From Paenibacillus foliorum (lineage in GTDB: Bacteria; Bacillota; Bacilli; Paenibacillales; NBRC-103111), in the NCBI RefSeq assembly GCF_013141765.1, contig NZ_WHOD01000079.1:1-64000 (forward strand): 64,000 nucleotides of DNA, in the 5' to 3' direction. The position numbers and the translations under genes are program-made. Positions 1 through 7,905 of this stretch are shown one piece after another. Below the pieces are notes generated by a model that saw only the letters and a list, made by a program, of their open reading frames with translations, did not search any database and was not told where the DNA came from. Every line of letters begins with the position of its first letter. Position 1 is the stretch's first letter.

Positions 1-60
1 GCCTTATTTAAGGCAATGCTCAGCCCAGACTTACGAAGTCAGCTTTGCCATTGGCAAAGT
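1..60 (+). promoter_or_regulatory. Short hairpins in the leader of cobU
   Basis: Three small inverted repeats follow one another just before the cobU ribosome binding site: GCCTT/AAGGC at 1-14, GACTT/AAGTC at 28-40 and CTTTGCC/GGCAAAG at 43-59. The last ends five bases before AGGAGG (65-70). They could be the 3' part of a leader or the end of an upstream gene that lies outside the window. I could not recognise a B12 box, so I do not call a cobalamin riboswitch. Confidence 0.35.
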
Positions 61-78
61 TCATAGGAGGTTACATCC

Positions 79-789
79 GTGCTAGTACTGGTAACAGGCG
101 GTGCCCGCAGCGGCAAAAGCTCTTTCGCTGAACTATATAGCTCAAGGCTCGGACAGCAGGGCAAATACATAGCAACAGCGCAAGCCTATGATGAGGAGAT
201 GAGAGCAAGAATCGGATTGCATCAGCTTCAGCGGGAGAATGGAGGATTTGCATGGACGACAGTAGAGGAGTCTTATGCATTGGCCGAAACACTTCAAGAA
301 CTATACGGTAACGCCATTTGCGAAAGGGATAGTGATAGCGGTCTGGAGGAGCGATATGCTGGCGGTGGCAGCAGCAACAATGAAGAGAAATTGATCAAGG
401 CAGATGCTGATAGCTTAGTTGATGCAGCTCTTGAAGATTCACAGAAATTAGAGCACGAGCAGCCGGTCATCCTCGTAGATTGTCTGACTCTATGGCTGTC
501 GAATTGGCTGCTACAGTACGAACAGGATTCGGATGTGGAAGAGCGGCTGCAGTCGCTGCTAGAAAAATTAAATAGTGTATGCCGTCAGTATGCAGCTGAC
601 CAAGTTAGACATCTGGTACTGGTTACCAATGAGGTAGGATATGGGCTGGTGCCGGAATATAAGCTGGGGCGTCAGTTCCGTGATTTGTCCGGTAGGATGA
701 ACCAACAATTGGCCCGGGAAGCGGATAAGGTGTTTCTGGTAACGGCGGGAATTCCGATAGAGTTGAAAAGCATCCGCTATGAGTTCTGA
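79..789 (+). CDS. cobU: Bifunctional adenosylcobinamide kinase / adenosylcobinamide-phosphate guanylyltransferase
   Basis: CobU phosphorylates adenosylcobinamide and then transfers GMP from GTP to give adenosylcobinamide-GDP, the activated corrinoid that CobS joins to alpha-ribazole. The P-loop GGARSGKS spans residues 7-14 and the expected guanylylated histidine is H48 in IGLHQLQR. The family strand DCLTLWLSNWL lies near residue 135. The GTG start at 79 has AGGAGG eight bases upstream. At 236 residues the protein is longer than the usual 180 or so. The excess is an acidic, Ser/Gly-rich, low-complexity insertion at about residues 75-125. It is the first of five cobalamin genes in the window, but a repeat-filled gap of 541 bp separates it from cbiB. 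The assignment is firm; the role of the insertion is unknown. Confidence 0.93.
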   Translation: MLVLVTGGARSGKSSFAELYSSRLGQQGKYIATAQAYDEEMRARIGLHQLQRENGGFAWTTVEESYALAETLQELYGNAICERDSDSGLEERYAGGGSSNNEEKLIKADADSLVDAALEDSQKLEHEQPVILVDCLTLWLSNWLLQYEQDSDVEERLQSLLEKLNSVCRQYAADQVRHLVLVTNEVGYGLVPEYKLGRQFRDLSGRMNQQLAREADKVFLVTAGIPIELKSIRYEF

Positions 790-843
790 AGCAGGTGATC
801 ATTAGGATTAAGTTTAGCTGAATGAATAGAATAAGTTATACTT

Positions 844-1130
844 GGCTTCGGTTCGTGTTGAGAAACTGATAACCAGGCTTCGCTCTATGTTGAGAAACTT
901 ATGCTAAGCTTCGTTCTATATTGTGAACTTATATTAAGCGTCGCTCTATGTTGAGAAACTTATTCCAGGCTTCGCTTTATATTGTGAACTTATATTAGGC
1001 TTCGCTTTATGTTGAGAAACTTATGCTAAGCTTCGCTTTATATTGTGAACTTATATTAAGCGTCATTCTATGTTGAGAAACTTTATATTAAGCTTCGCTC
1101 TAAACTTATACCAGGCTTCGCATATTGACA
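844..1130 (+). repeat. Degenerate 30-31 bp tandem repeat, about ten copies
   Basis: The core GCTTCG (or GCGTCG, GCGTCA) recurs at 845, 877, 908, 938, 969, 999, 1030, 1060, 1092 and 1115, giving steps of 32, 31, 30, 31, 30, 31, 30, 32 and 23 bp. Two unit types alternate: one reads TATGTTGAGAAACTTAT, the other TATATTGTGAACTTATATTA, so the higher-order period is about 61 bp. No open frame runs through the array. It fills most of the 541-bp gap between cobU and cbiB; the remaining bases (1131-1330) show nothing I recognise. Confidence 0.8.
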
Positions 1131-1330
1131 AACATGCTCGTCCTTAAAGGAAGGATCAACTGGTTATCCTTGGTTGAAGCATAAATCGGGCAAGTACGGG
1201 GAAGTAAAACATCGCTAATGGAATCTGCTGATAAACAAGTTAGCAAGTAAATCAATATAAGTTTAGTTAAGCGCTAAGGCTGACAAGAAGCACAAGCAAG
1301 CACTAGTAAGCAGGCGGGTGGGGAGCAAAG

Positions 1331-2317
1331 TTGTTGTTTTATTCTTGGCAGGAGACAGCAGTCATGCTGCTGGCCGCAATTATAATAGATTTAATTATTG
1401 GGGACCCGCGTTGGCCAACGCATCCGGTTATCCGAATAGGACAATGGATAGGTTGGGTTGAGTCCAGGCTGCTCGCTTCTGGCACAAATACGGCTTCACC
1501 TGGTACACTGCGTCAGCGCGGTATCCTATTAGCTGCGTCGACATTGCTGATTGTATTCTTGGTAATGTGGCTGCTGCTGTGGCTCGCTCACCAGATCCAT
1601 CCTTGGCTCGGTTATGCCTTCAATACGTGGTTTATTGCCACGACAATTGCTGTAAAAGGGCTGAAGGACGCAGCCATGAAGGTGTATCGTCCACTTCGCG
1701 AAGGACGAATGGATGAAGCGCGAAAGTATGTAGGCTATATTGTCGGCAGGGACACTTCGCAGCTGGATGAGCCGGAGATTACTCGCGCAACAGTAGAGAC
1801 AGTGGCTGAAAATACGGTGGATGCCGTTGTATCCCCCTTATTTTATGCGTTATTAGGGGCAGCGCCGCTTGCTATGTTGTATCGTGCTGCGAATACATTG
1901 GACTCGATGGTCGGCTATAAAAATGAAAAATATTTATATTTTGGTTGGGCTTCAGCTCGCTGGGATGATGTGATGAACTGGCTTCCAGCAAGAATAACAG
2001 GCTGTATGCTTGTAGCTACCGCTGCACTTCGACAAGGTTGCTCTGCTGTGCGGGCTGTTCAGGCCATTCGCAAATTTGCTCGACTGCATCCTAGTCCTAA
2101 CAGCGGGATACCGGAGTCGGCAGTGGCAGGTGCTTTGGGTATTGAGCTCGGGGGCATCAATGTCTACCACGGGCGGACAAGTGAACGTGCGAGAATGGGC
2201 TGGCCGCTTCGGGAAAGGTCCAAGGAGGATATTATTCTTACTGTCCATATGCTGTATGGTGTAAGTTTTCTAATTGCAGGAGGGCTGATGTGCGCATTAT
2301 GCTGGACTTGGTTGTAA
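1331..2317 (+). CDS. cbiB: Adenosylcobinamide-phosphate synthase CbiB
   Basis: CbiB (CobD in the Pseudomonas naming) is a membrane enzyme that attaches (R)-1-amino-2-propanol phosphate to adenosylcobyric acid, closing the f side chain of the corrin ring. The family motif GDPRWPTHPV is at residues 24-33, and the conserved block ENTVDAVVSPLFYALLGAAP is followed by a MLYRAANTLDSMVGY-type segment. Several hydrophobic segments are evident, and the length of 328 is normal. The TTG start at 1331 has a GGGGAG site upstream; an ATG at 1364 would remove the first helix and is less likely. The 3' end overlaps cobS by 28 bp, so the two are probably translationally coupled. Confidence 0.93.
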   Translation: MLFYSWQETAVMLLAAIIIDLIIGDPRWPTHPVIRIGQWIGWVESRLLASGTNTASPGTLRQRGILLAASTLLIVFLVMWLLLWLAHQIHPWLGYAFNTWFIATTIAVKGLKDAAMKVYRPLREGRMDEARKYVGYIVGRDTSQLDEPEITRATVETVAENTVDAVVSPLFYALLGAAPLAMLYRAANTLDSMVGYKNEKYLYFGWASARWDDVMNWLPARITGCMLVATAALRQGCSAVRAVQAIRKFARLHPSPNSGIPESAVAGALGIELGGINVYHGRTSERARMGWPLRERSKEDIILTVHMLYGVSFLIAGGLMCALCWTWL

Positions 2318-3138
2318 AAGGATTAGCGGGCTGCGCAGCCGCCTTTCAATTTCTAACTCGGCTGCCCATACCGGTGAAGCTAGACTATAATGATGCTTTG
2401 TTCAGGCGTAGTGTCATCTTTTATCCGCTTGTTGGAATGGTGCTGGGACTGCTGCTCAGCTTAGCCGGGGGACTGCTTCAAGGGGATTTGCTGTTTGCCG
2501 CAGGGCTCGGGCTTGGTACCGGTGTTAATGCTGCGCTGCTGCTCCTGCTGTGGGTTGGTTTGACAGGTGCGTTGCATCTCGATGGTTTGATGGATACTGC
2601 TGATGGCATCCTAAGCCACCGGCCCAGAGAACAGATGCTGGAAATTATGAAGGACAGCAGGGTAGGTGCGATGGGTGTCGTTGCTTGTGCACTGCTCATG
2701 CTTATTAAATGGACATTGCTTCAGCAATGGCTAACACTCCCCCAACACACATTTATGTTCATTCTTCCGCTTGTTTCATTGTGGAGCCGATGGTACATGG
2801 TTGTGGCGATCGCCAAGTGGCCCTATGCTCGGCAAGGACAAACGAGCGGGGGGATGGGTTCCTTTTTTCGTGGACTAAGTGTTAAGCATTTATTTCTTCA
2901 TACCTTGCTTGCGCTGCTGCTATCTATTGGATTGATCTGGTTGCTGGATGGGAAGATTTTGTCGCTGGATGGGCTGTTGATTGTTGCTGTGGCCGCGATT
3001 GGTACTTTAGGGTCGGGCTTACTCATAAGCATCTACTTAAGCCGCAAGTTGGGTGGACTAACGGGTGATACATACGGGGCGATGAATGAATTATTGGAAG
3101 CGGTGCTGCTGCTTGTGCTGTACATAGCGGTTAGGTAA
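2290..3138 (+). CDS. cobS: Adenosylcobinamide-GDP ribazoletransferase (cobalamin synthase)
   Basis: CobS is an integral membrane enzyme that condenses adenosylcobinamide-GDP with alpha-ribazole (or its phosphate) and so completes the nucleotide loop of B12. The acidic catalytic motif HLDGLMDTADG is at residues 96-106, and a second family block, DSRVGAMGV, follows. The protein is 282 residues long and very hydrophobic, as expected. The GTG start at 2290 lies inside the end of cbiB; an ATG at 2299 is an alternative. Its substrate comes from CobU and its position directly after cbiB fits the last steps of the pathway. CobT and CobC, which make and dephosphorylate ribazole phosphate, are not seen in the window. 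Confidence 0.92.
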   Translation: MRIMLDLVVKGLAGCAAAFQFLTRLPIPVKLDYNDALFRRSVIFYPLVGMVLGLLLSLAGGLLQGDLLFAAGLGLGTGVNAALLLLLWVGLTGALHLDGLMDTADGILSHRPREQMLEIMKDSRVGAMGVVACALLMLIKWTLLQQWLTLPQHTFMFILPLVSLWSRWYMVVAIAKWPYARQGQTSGGMGSFFRGLSVKHLFLHTLLALLLSIGLIWLLDGKILSLDGLLIVAVAAIGTLGSGLLISIYLSRKLGGLTGDTYGAMNELLEAVLLLVLYIAVR

Positions 3139-3238
3139 TGGAAGTAAAGGGTTAGTAGTTTGTTATAGAAAATGTTTTTCCACACAAAAAATAACGATGA
3201 AGCTTTAGCTCTGATTTTGCTGTTAGGAGGGGAATTTC

Positions 3239-6031
3239 ATGCTGGAAAGGTACGGTCATGGCGGTGATTTATGGACCGCTGCAGAGACATTTGGCATAAG
3301 CAAGGATTCGTTTCTTGATTTCAGCTCCAATATGAATCCTCTTGGTCCGCCAGCTGCTGCAGAGATGATATTACGGGAACGGTGGCGTGATATAGTCGCA
3401 TACCCAGATCCAGCTGTACGGGAGCTGCGCAGCAAGCTGGCAGCCAAATATAAGGTGCCTGTAGAAGCTATTCTGGTCGGTAACGGTGCTGCGGAGTTGA
3501 TAGATTTGGCAGTGCGTGTCCTGCGCCCGGGAGTTACGGCTCTTGCTCGCCCTTCTTTCTCGGAATATGAGGAAGCGGTGCAAAAAACGAATGGAGCTAT
3601 TCTTGAAATTCCATTACATGCTAGCCATGATTTTCTGCTTCAAGAGGCAGATGTGGAGCAGGCACTTGTCTTGGCGGATCTGTTATTTCTAGGATCTCCT
3701 AATAATCCGACTGGACGTCTATTATCAGCACCAGTCCTTGAACGTCTGGCTGCTTCGGAGAAGCCGGTTATTCTGGACGAAGCCTTTATTGATTTTCATC
3801 CTGATGAGGATAGCATAACAATGATTCGGAAAGCGGCTGAATCTCGGCAGCTGATGGTTATTCGTTCAATGACAAAGTTTTACTCGATACCGGGTTTGCG
3901 GCTTGGCTTTATTGTGGCACATCCGGACAGGATCCGGGAAATGCAGCATCAACAGGTGCAGTGGAGCGTCAATACAATGGCCCAGCTGATAGGGGCGGCG
4001 GTATTGGATGACCATGATTACGAGCACAGAACTCATAAATGGTTGGCCGAAGAACGTCCATGGCTTAGTAAAAGTCTAACTGAATTGGGTCTTATCGTAA
4101 CGCCAAGCGATACGAATTATCTATTATTTTCACTGAAGCAGTTAAATGTCACTGTGAAGGATTTGCAGGCGGAGATGGGAAAAAGGGGGATATTGATCCG
4201 TGACGCATCCCTATTCCCAGGTTTGGATGACTCCTATGTTCGTGTAGCTATAAGGTTGAGAGAGCACAACGAACGGATGATTAAGGAGCTTCGAGCTTCT
4301 CTTGAAGTGTTGAGTAATTTGCCGCCGCTTGAGCATACAGCAGTTAATCAAGTCGCACGAGAGAATCTAGCTATAGGCAATGGGCAAGAGCAGGATGATC
4401 AGCTTCAAGCAGCTGCCGATACGGCTCTGGCTCCAACCTTGATGGTGCAGGGGACATCTTCTGATGCAGGAAAAAGCTTGCTGGTAACCGCACTGTGCAG
4501 GATTTTATTACAGGACGGTCTGCGTGTTGCCCCGTTCAAATCACAAAACATGTCGCTAAACTCTTACGTTACTGCGGATGGCAAAGAGATTGGAAGGGCG
4601 CAAGGGATGCAGGCGGATGCGTGCCGAATTGCAGCTACAACAGATATGAATCCAATCCTGCTTAAGCCGAAAAAGGATATGGTCTCGCAAGTAGTCGTAC
4701 ATGGCAAGCCTTATCGGGATTTCGATGCCAGAACGTATCGTGAAAAATACTTGTCAGAGGCGGAGACGATCGTCAAGGATGCGCTGGTTCGATTGCGTTC
4801 ATCTTATCAGGTGGTTGTTCTGGAAGGGGCTGGAAGCCCAGCGGAGGTGAATCTAAAAGATCGCGATATCGTCAATATGCGATTAGCTGGATGGGCGGAT
4901 GCTCCAGTAGTGCTGGTAGCTGATATTGATCGGGGAGGTGTGTTTGCCTCCCTGCTCGGTACGATGGAAATCTTCACTCCCGAGGAAAGAAACCGCGTGA
5001 AGGGCTTCATCATTAACAAGTTCCGCGGAGATGTAACCTTGCTAAAACCAGGCCTCGATTGGCTCGAACAGCGGACTGGCAAGCCGGTACTGGGTGTCAT
5101 TCCTTTTCTGCCGAATCTGGAGCTGGAGGACGAGGATTCGGCATCGTTGGATCGTAAGCTTGCAACGGGTGCTTTTGGAGGTAGTGATGGGAAGAATTAT
5201 GCAAGTGGTTCCCACGTAAAGTCTGAATCGCAAGATATGCAATCGCTCGATATAGCTGTGATTCGTCTCCCGAGGCTCTCCAACTTTACGGATGTTGATC
5301 CGCTGTTCTATGAAACAGATGTCCGTCTTCGTTACGTGAGCTCCTTCGAAGAGCTTGGGCGTCCAGATGCAATTATTATCCCTGGGAGCAAAAACACCGT
5401 CGACGACCTATTGTTTCTAAAGGAAACAGGTCTCGACCGAGCTTTGTTGGATCATGCGCAGAAAGGCGGTTGGATCACCGGTATTTGCGCAGGTTATCAG
5501 ATGATGGGAGAGAGGCTGCTTGATCCGCAGCTTCTGGAATCCGACCGTTTAGAAACGGCGGGGCTTGGATTATTTCCTACTGAGACTGAATTCACAGCTG
5601 ATAAGAAGACTGTGCGTGCGGTTGGAACCTCTCGTTTATATGGTCAAGATGCTGATCGAGCTCCGTTGTTACCTGTAGGAGGCTATGAGATTCATATGGG
5701 GCGGACACGCTTTTTGCAGCCGGTAACCCATCCTTTCTATATCGCGGAGGAGGGCAGTGGTCAAGAGGCTCATCCGGACGGCGCTGTTTCTGCCAACGGA
5801 AGACAGTGGGGCACTTATGTGCATGGAATTTTGCATAACGATGATTTTCGCAGGGCCTGGCTGAATGCGATTCGTGAAAGTCGGGGCTGGCATTCCTTGC
5901 AAGCGGAGCTTCGCTTTCAGGAGCGCAGAGAGGCGGCCTTTGACCGGTTAGCGGATCATGTCAGAATGCATTTGGATACCGATCGTTTGTATGAGATGAT
6001 AGGTTATAAGAGTAGGGAGGCGAAGCAATGA
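3239..6031 (+). CDS. Fused threonine-phosphate decarboxylase (CobD) and cobyric acid synthase (CobQ/CbiP)
   Basis: One frame of 930 residues carries two normally separate enzymes. Residues 1 to about 360 are a PLP-dependent CobD that makes aminopropanol phosphate from threonine phosphate: the GHGGD hallmark is at 6-10, NNPTG at 155-159 and the PLP lysine at K213 (SMTKFYSIPG). A polar linker of about 35 residues follows. Residues from about 398 are CobQ, which amidates cobyrinic acid a,c-diamide: P-loop GTSSDAGKS at 405-413, then a class I glutamine amidotransferase domain with C750 in GICAGYQMMG and H862 in TYVHGI. A second low-complexity stretch lies near residues 640-660. The ATG start is preceded by AGGAGGGG. 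The stop overlaps the next start as ATGA. Every catalytic residue checked is present, so both halves look active. Confidence 0.92.
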   Translation: MLERYGHGGDLWTAAETFGISKDSFLDFSSNMNPLGPPAAAEMILRERWRDIVAYPDPAVRELRSKLAAKYKVPVEAILVGNGAAELIDLAVRVLRPGVTALARPSFSEYEEAVQKTNGAILEIPLHASHDFLLQEADVEQALVLADLLFLGSPNNPTGRLLSAPVLERLAASEKPVILDEAFIDFHPDEDSITMIRKAAESRQLMVIRSMTKFYSIPGLRLGFIVAHPDRIREMQHQQVQWSVNTMAQLIGAAVLDDHDYEHRTHKWLAEERPWLSKSLTELGLIVTPSDTNYLLFSLKQLNVTVKDLQAEMGKRGILIRDASLFPGLDDSYVRVAIRLREHNERMIKELRASLEVLSNLPPLEHTAVNQVARENLAIGNGQEQDDQLQAAADTALAPTLMVQGTSSDAGKSLLVTALCRILLQDGLRVAPFKSQNMSLNSYVTADGKEIGRAQGMQADACRIAATTDMNPILLKPKKDMVSQVVVHGKPYRDFDARTYREKYLSEAETIVKDALVRLRSSYQVVVLEGAGSPAEVNLKDRDIVNMRLAGWADAPVVLVADIDRGGVFASLLGTMEIFTPEERNRVKGFIINKFRGDVTLLKPGLDWLEQRTGKPVLGVIPFLPNLELEDEDSASLDRKLATGAFGGSDGKNYASGSHVKSESQDMQSLDIAVIRLPRLSNFTDVDPLFYETDVRLRYVSSFEELGRPDAIIIPGSKNTVDDLLFLKETGLDRALLDHAQKGGWITGICAGYQMMGERLLDPQLLESDRLETAGLGLFPTETEFTADKKTVRAVGTSRLYGQDADRAPLLPVGGYEIHMGRTRFLQPVTHPFYIAEEGSGQEAHPDGAVSANGRQWGTYVHGILHNDDFRRAWLNAIRESRGWHSLQAELRFQERREAAFDRLADHVRMHLDTDRLYEMIGYKSREAKQ

Positions 6032-6594
6032 GAATTTATACAAGAACTGGCGATGCCGGACAAACCGGAGTAATCGGGGGACGGGTCGACAAAGATGATG
6101 TACGTGTTGAAGCCTATGGAACCGTGGATGAGCTTAATTGTTTTGTAGGTCAAGCGATGGGGTTTTTGGATGCGGAGAAATTTAGCGATTTGCTAGCGGA
6201 CTTATTGGATATTCAAAATGAACTGTTCGACTGCGGGTCGGACTTGGCACTGCTTAAGCAGGAGCTTCGTCCTTACAAGGTGAAGGCGGAGATGGTAGAT
6301 CAGCTGGAAGCATGGATTGATAAATACGATGCTGAGACACCAGATATTAAAAAGTTCATCTTACCTGGCGGCTCGCAGGCATCCTCTGCTCTTCACGTTT
6401 GCCGGACGATTTGCCGCCGCGCAGAGCGCCGGGTTGTTACGCTTGCCCGGACGCAGCCGATCAATGAAGAAGTACGTCGCTATTTGAACCGGTTGTCTGA
6501 TTTGTTCTTCACTGTAGCACGCCTAGCCAACGTTCGAAGCGGTGTGGGGGATGTTGAATACGCTCGAAGTGCGGATGTGTTTCGTCGCAAATGA
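6028..6594 (+). CDS. PduO-type ATP:cob(I)alamin adenosyltransferase
   Basis: This cytoplasmic enzyme moves the 5'-deoxyadenosyl group of ATP onto reduced corrinoid to make the adenosylated form needed by CobU and the later steps. The start IYTRTGDAGQTG is the signature ATP-binding segment of the PduO family, and GTVDELN (about 31-37) and RRAERRVVTLAR match the conserved helices of the trimeric bundle. The length of 188 residues is usual. It overlaps the fused CobD-CobQ gene by ATGA and is itself overlapped by the next gene in the same way, so it is translated within the cobalamin operon. The fold and substrate are well supported. Confidence 0.93.
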   Translation: MRIYTRTGDAGQTGVIGGRVDKDDVRVEAYGTVDELNCFVGQAMGFLDAEKFSDLLADLLDIQNELFDCGSDLALLKQELRPYKVKAEMVDQLEAWIDKYDAETPDIKKFILPGGSQASSALHVCRTICRRAERRVVTLARTQPINEEVRRYLNRLSDLFFTVARLANVRSGVGDVEYARSADVFRRK

Positions 6595-7793
6595 GTACCT
6601 ATTATGAACCTTTAGTATATACCGTTTCTCAGGAGGAAGAAGGCTTCTATCTGAAAACGATTTTGCAGAATCGGATGATGCTTTCCCGCAAGCTGCTTTC
6701 ACGTTTGAAGCTGACGGAGCAGGGAATTACAGTTAATGGTGAGCGCCAATATATTAGCATTCGCGTCCAGGCTGGGGATGTAATTGAGGTTCGTATGCTT
6801 CAGGAGGAATCCGAAGATATTTTGCCGCAAGAGCTGCCTCTAGATATTTTGTATGAGGATGAGCAGCTGTTGGTACTTAACAAGGCAGCCGGAATGATAG
6901 TTCATCCGACTCACGGGCATTACGTGAATACGTTGGCAAACGGTGTCGTTCATTATTGGCAGCAGCAGGGTAAAAGCTACCGATTCCGCCCGATCCACAG
7001 GCTAGATCAAGAAACATCAGGTGCGCTAGCTGTGGCCAAAAATCCTTTCATCCACCAGCAGGTGTCCGAGCAAATGCAGGCTCATCAGGTGAAAAAGGAG
7101 TACATAGCTCTGGTTCATGGTGTAATGGAATCCGATGAGGGCACGGTAAATGAGCCGATAGATCGCGATCCGGAGGAGCCGCATATCAGGATCGTGACGG
7201 AGAGTGGATATTCAGCCGTTACGCATTATAAGGTGGAGCGGCGGTTTCTCGAAGCCACGATGGTGCGGCTCTGGTTGGAAACCGGGCGGACGCATCAAAT
7301 CCGTGTGCACATGAAGCATTTGGGGCATCCTCTGTTAGGAGATAAGCTCTATAAGCTGGAGATGTATGAGCAGAGGGTAGCGGGCAAGCAGGGAGGCTTG
7401 GAAGCGGGAGGAAAGGCAGCCGATGCTTTTGCGGCCTATGAAGTTGATGAAGCCCACGAAGCTCACGAAGCTCACGAAGCTCACGAAGCTCACGAAGCTC
7501 ACGAAGCTCATGAAGCTCATGAAGCTCATGAAGCTCATGAAGCTCATGAAGCTCATGAAGCTCATGAAGCCTATGAAGCTCATGAAGCCCATGAAGCTCA
7601 TGAAGCTCATGAAGCTCATGAAGCCCATATTGCTACCGATGTAGGCACGGCTTCATTTGGATTGGAACGGCATGCTCTGCATGCTTGTTTGCTTGCTTTT
7701 ACCCATCCTGGGACCAAGCAGTGGATGCAGTTCGAAGCGCCGCTGCCTGCTGACTTGGAGCAATGCTTGGCGCAGCTTGAGGCATGTGAATAG
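6591..7793 (+). CDS. RluD-family 23S rRNA pseudouridine synthase with Glu-Ala-His repeat insertion
   Basis: The protein has an N-terminal S4 RNA-binding domain (about residues 15-75) and a pseudouridine synthase domain whose catalytic aspartate is D139 in HRLDQETSG. It should convert uridine to pseudouridine in large-subunit rRNA. GRTHQIRVHMKHLGHPLLGD is followed by a long insertion before the usual RHALHA strand. The insertion holds 20 copies of a tripeptide (19 EAH and one EAY, residues 287-346) between two Ala/Gly-rich flanks. The family is normally about 300 residues; this one is 400. Because the insertion falls in a known surface-loop position, the enzyme could stay active. It overlaps the adenosyltransferase by ATGA and ends the cobalamin operon; there is no evident functional link. 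Confidence 0.9.
   Translation: MSTYYEPLVYTVSQEEEGFYLKTILQNRMMLSRKLLSRLKLTEQGITVNGERQYISIRVQAGDVIEVRMLQEESEDILPQELPLDILYEDEQLLVLNKAAGMIVHPTHGHYVNTLANGVVHYWQQQGKSYRFRPIHRLDQETSGALAVAKNPFIHQQVSEQMQAHQVKKEYIALVHGVMESDEGTVNEPIDRDPEEPHIRIVTESGYSAVTHYKVERRFLEATMVRLWLETGRTHQIRVHMKHLGHPLLGDKLYKLEMYEQRVAGKQGGLEAGGKAADAFAAYEVDEAHEAHEAHEAHEAHEAHEAHEAHEAHEAHEAHEAHEAHEAYEAHEAHEAHEAHEAHEAHIATDVGTASFGLERHALHACLLAFTHPGTKQWMQFEAPLPADLEQCLAQLEACE
7449..7628 (+). repeat. In-frame 9-bp tandem repeat, 20 copies
   Basis: Twenty units of the form GAAGCNCAY fill 180 bp inside the pseudouridine synthase gene. The first six units end in CAC and the later ones in CAT, so the array is made of blocks that look like products of replication slippage. 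The single odd unit, GAAGCCTAT at 7566-7574, encodes EAY. All copies keep the frame. Confidence 0.95.
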
Positions 7794-7810
7794 CACCGTG
7801 AATAATTAAC

Positions 7811-7857
7811 AAAAAAAGCTTTCATCTCCACTCTAGTGGTATTGAAAGCTTTTTTTG
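7811..7857. terminator. Bidirectional intrinsic terminator between the pseudouridine synthase and dctB
   Basis: AAAAAAAGCTTTCA at 7811-7824 pairs with TGAAAGCTTTTTTT at 7843-7856. The A-run and T-run on the two sides let it work for both convergent genes. Confidence 0.85.
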
Positions 7858-7905
7858 TATTTAAAGAAAAAGAAAGGTTACTCAGCAGCTCGATTTAATA
7901 CATGA

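Noticed and set aside
1..78. Cobalamin riboswitch ahead of cobU
   Set aside because: A B12 box and the aptamer core are not visible in these bases; the aptamer, if any, lies before the window.
844..1130. CRISPR array
   Set aside because: The units are degenerate, there are no unique spacers of even length and no cas genes nearby; the array is a plain tandem repeat.
7335..7628. Minus-strand frame with Met-Ser-Phe repeats
   Set aside because: It is only the antisense of the EAH repeat in the pseudouridine synthase gene; it has no ribosome binding site and no separate coding signal.
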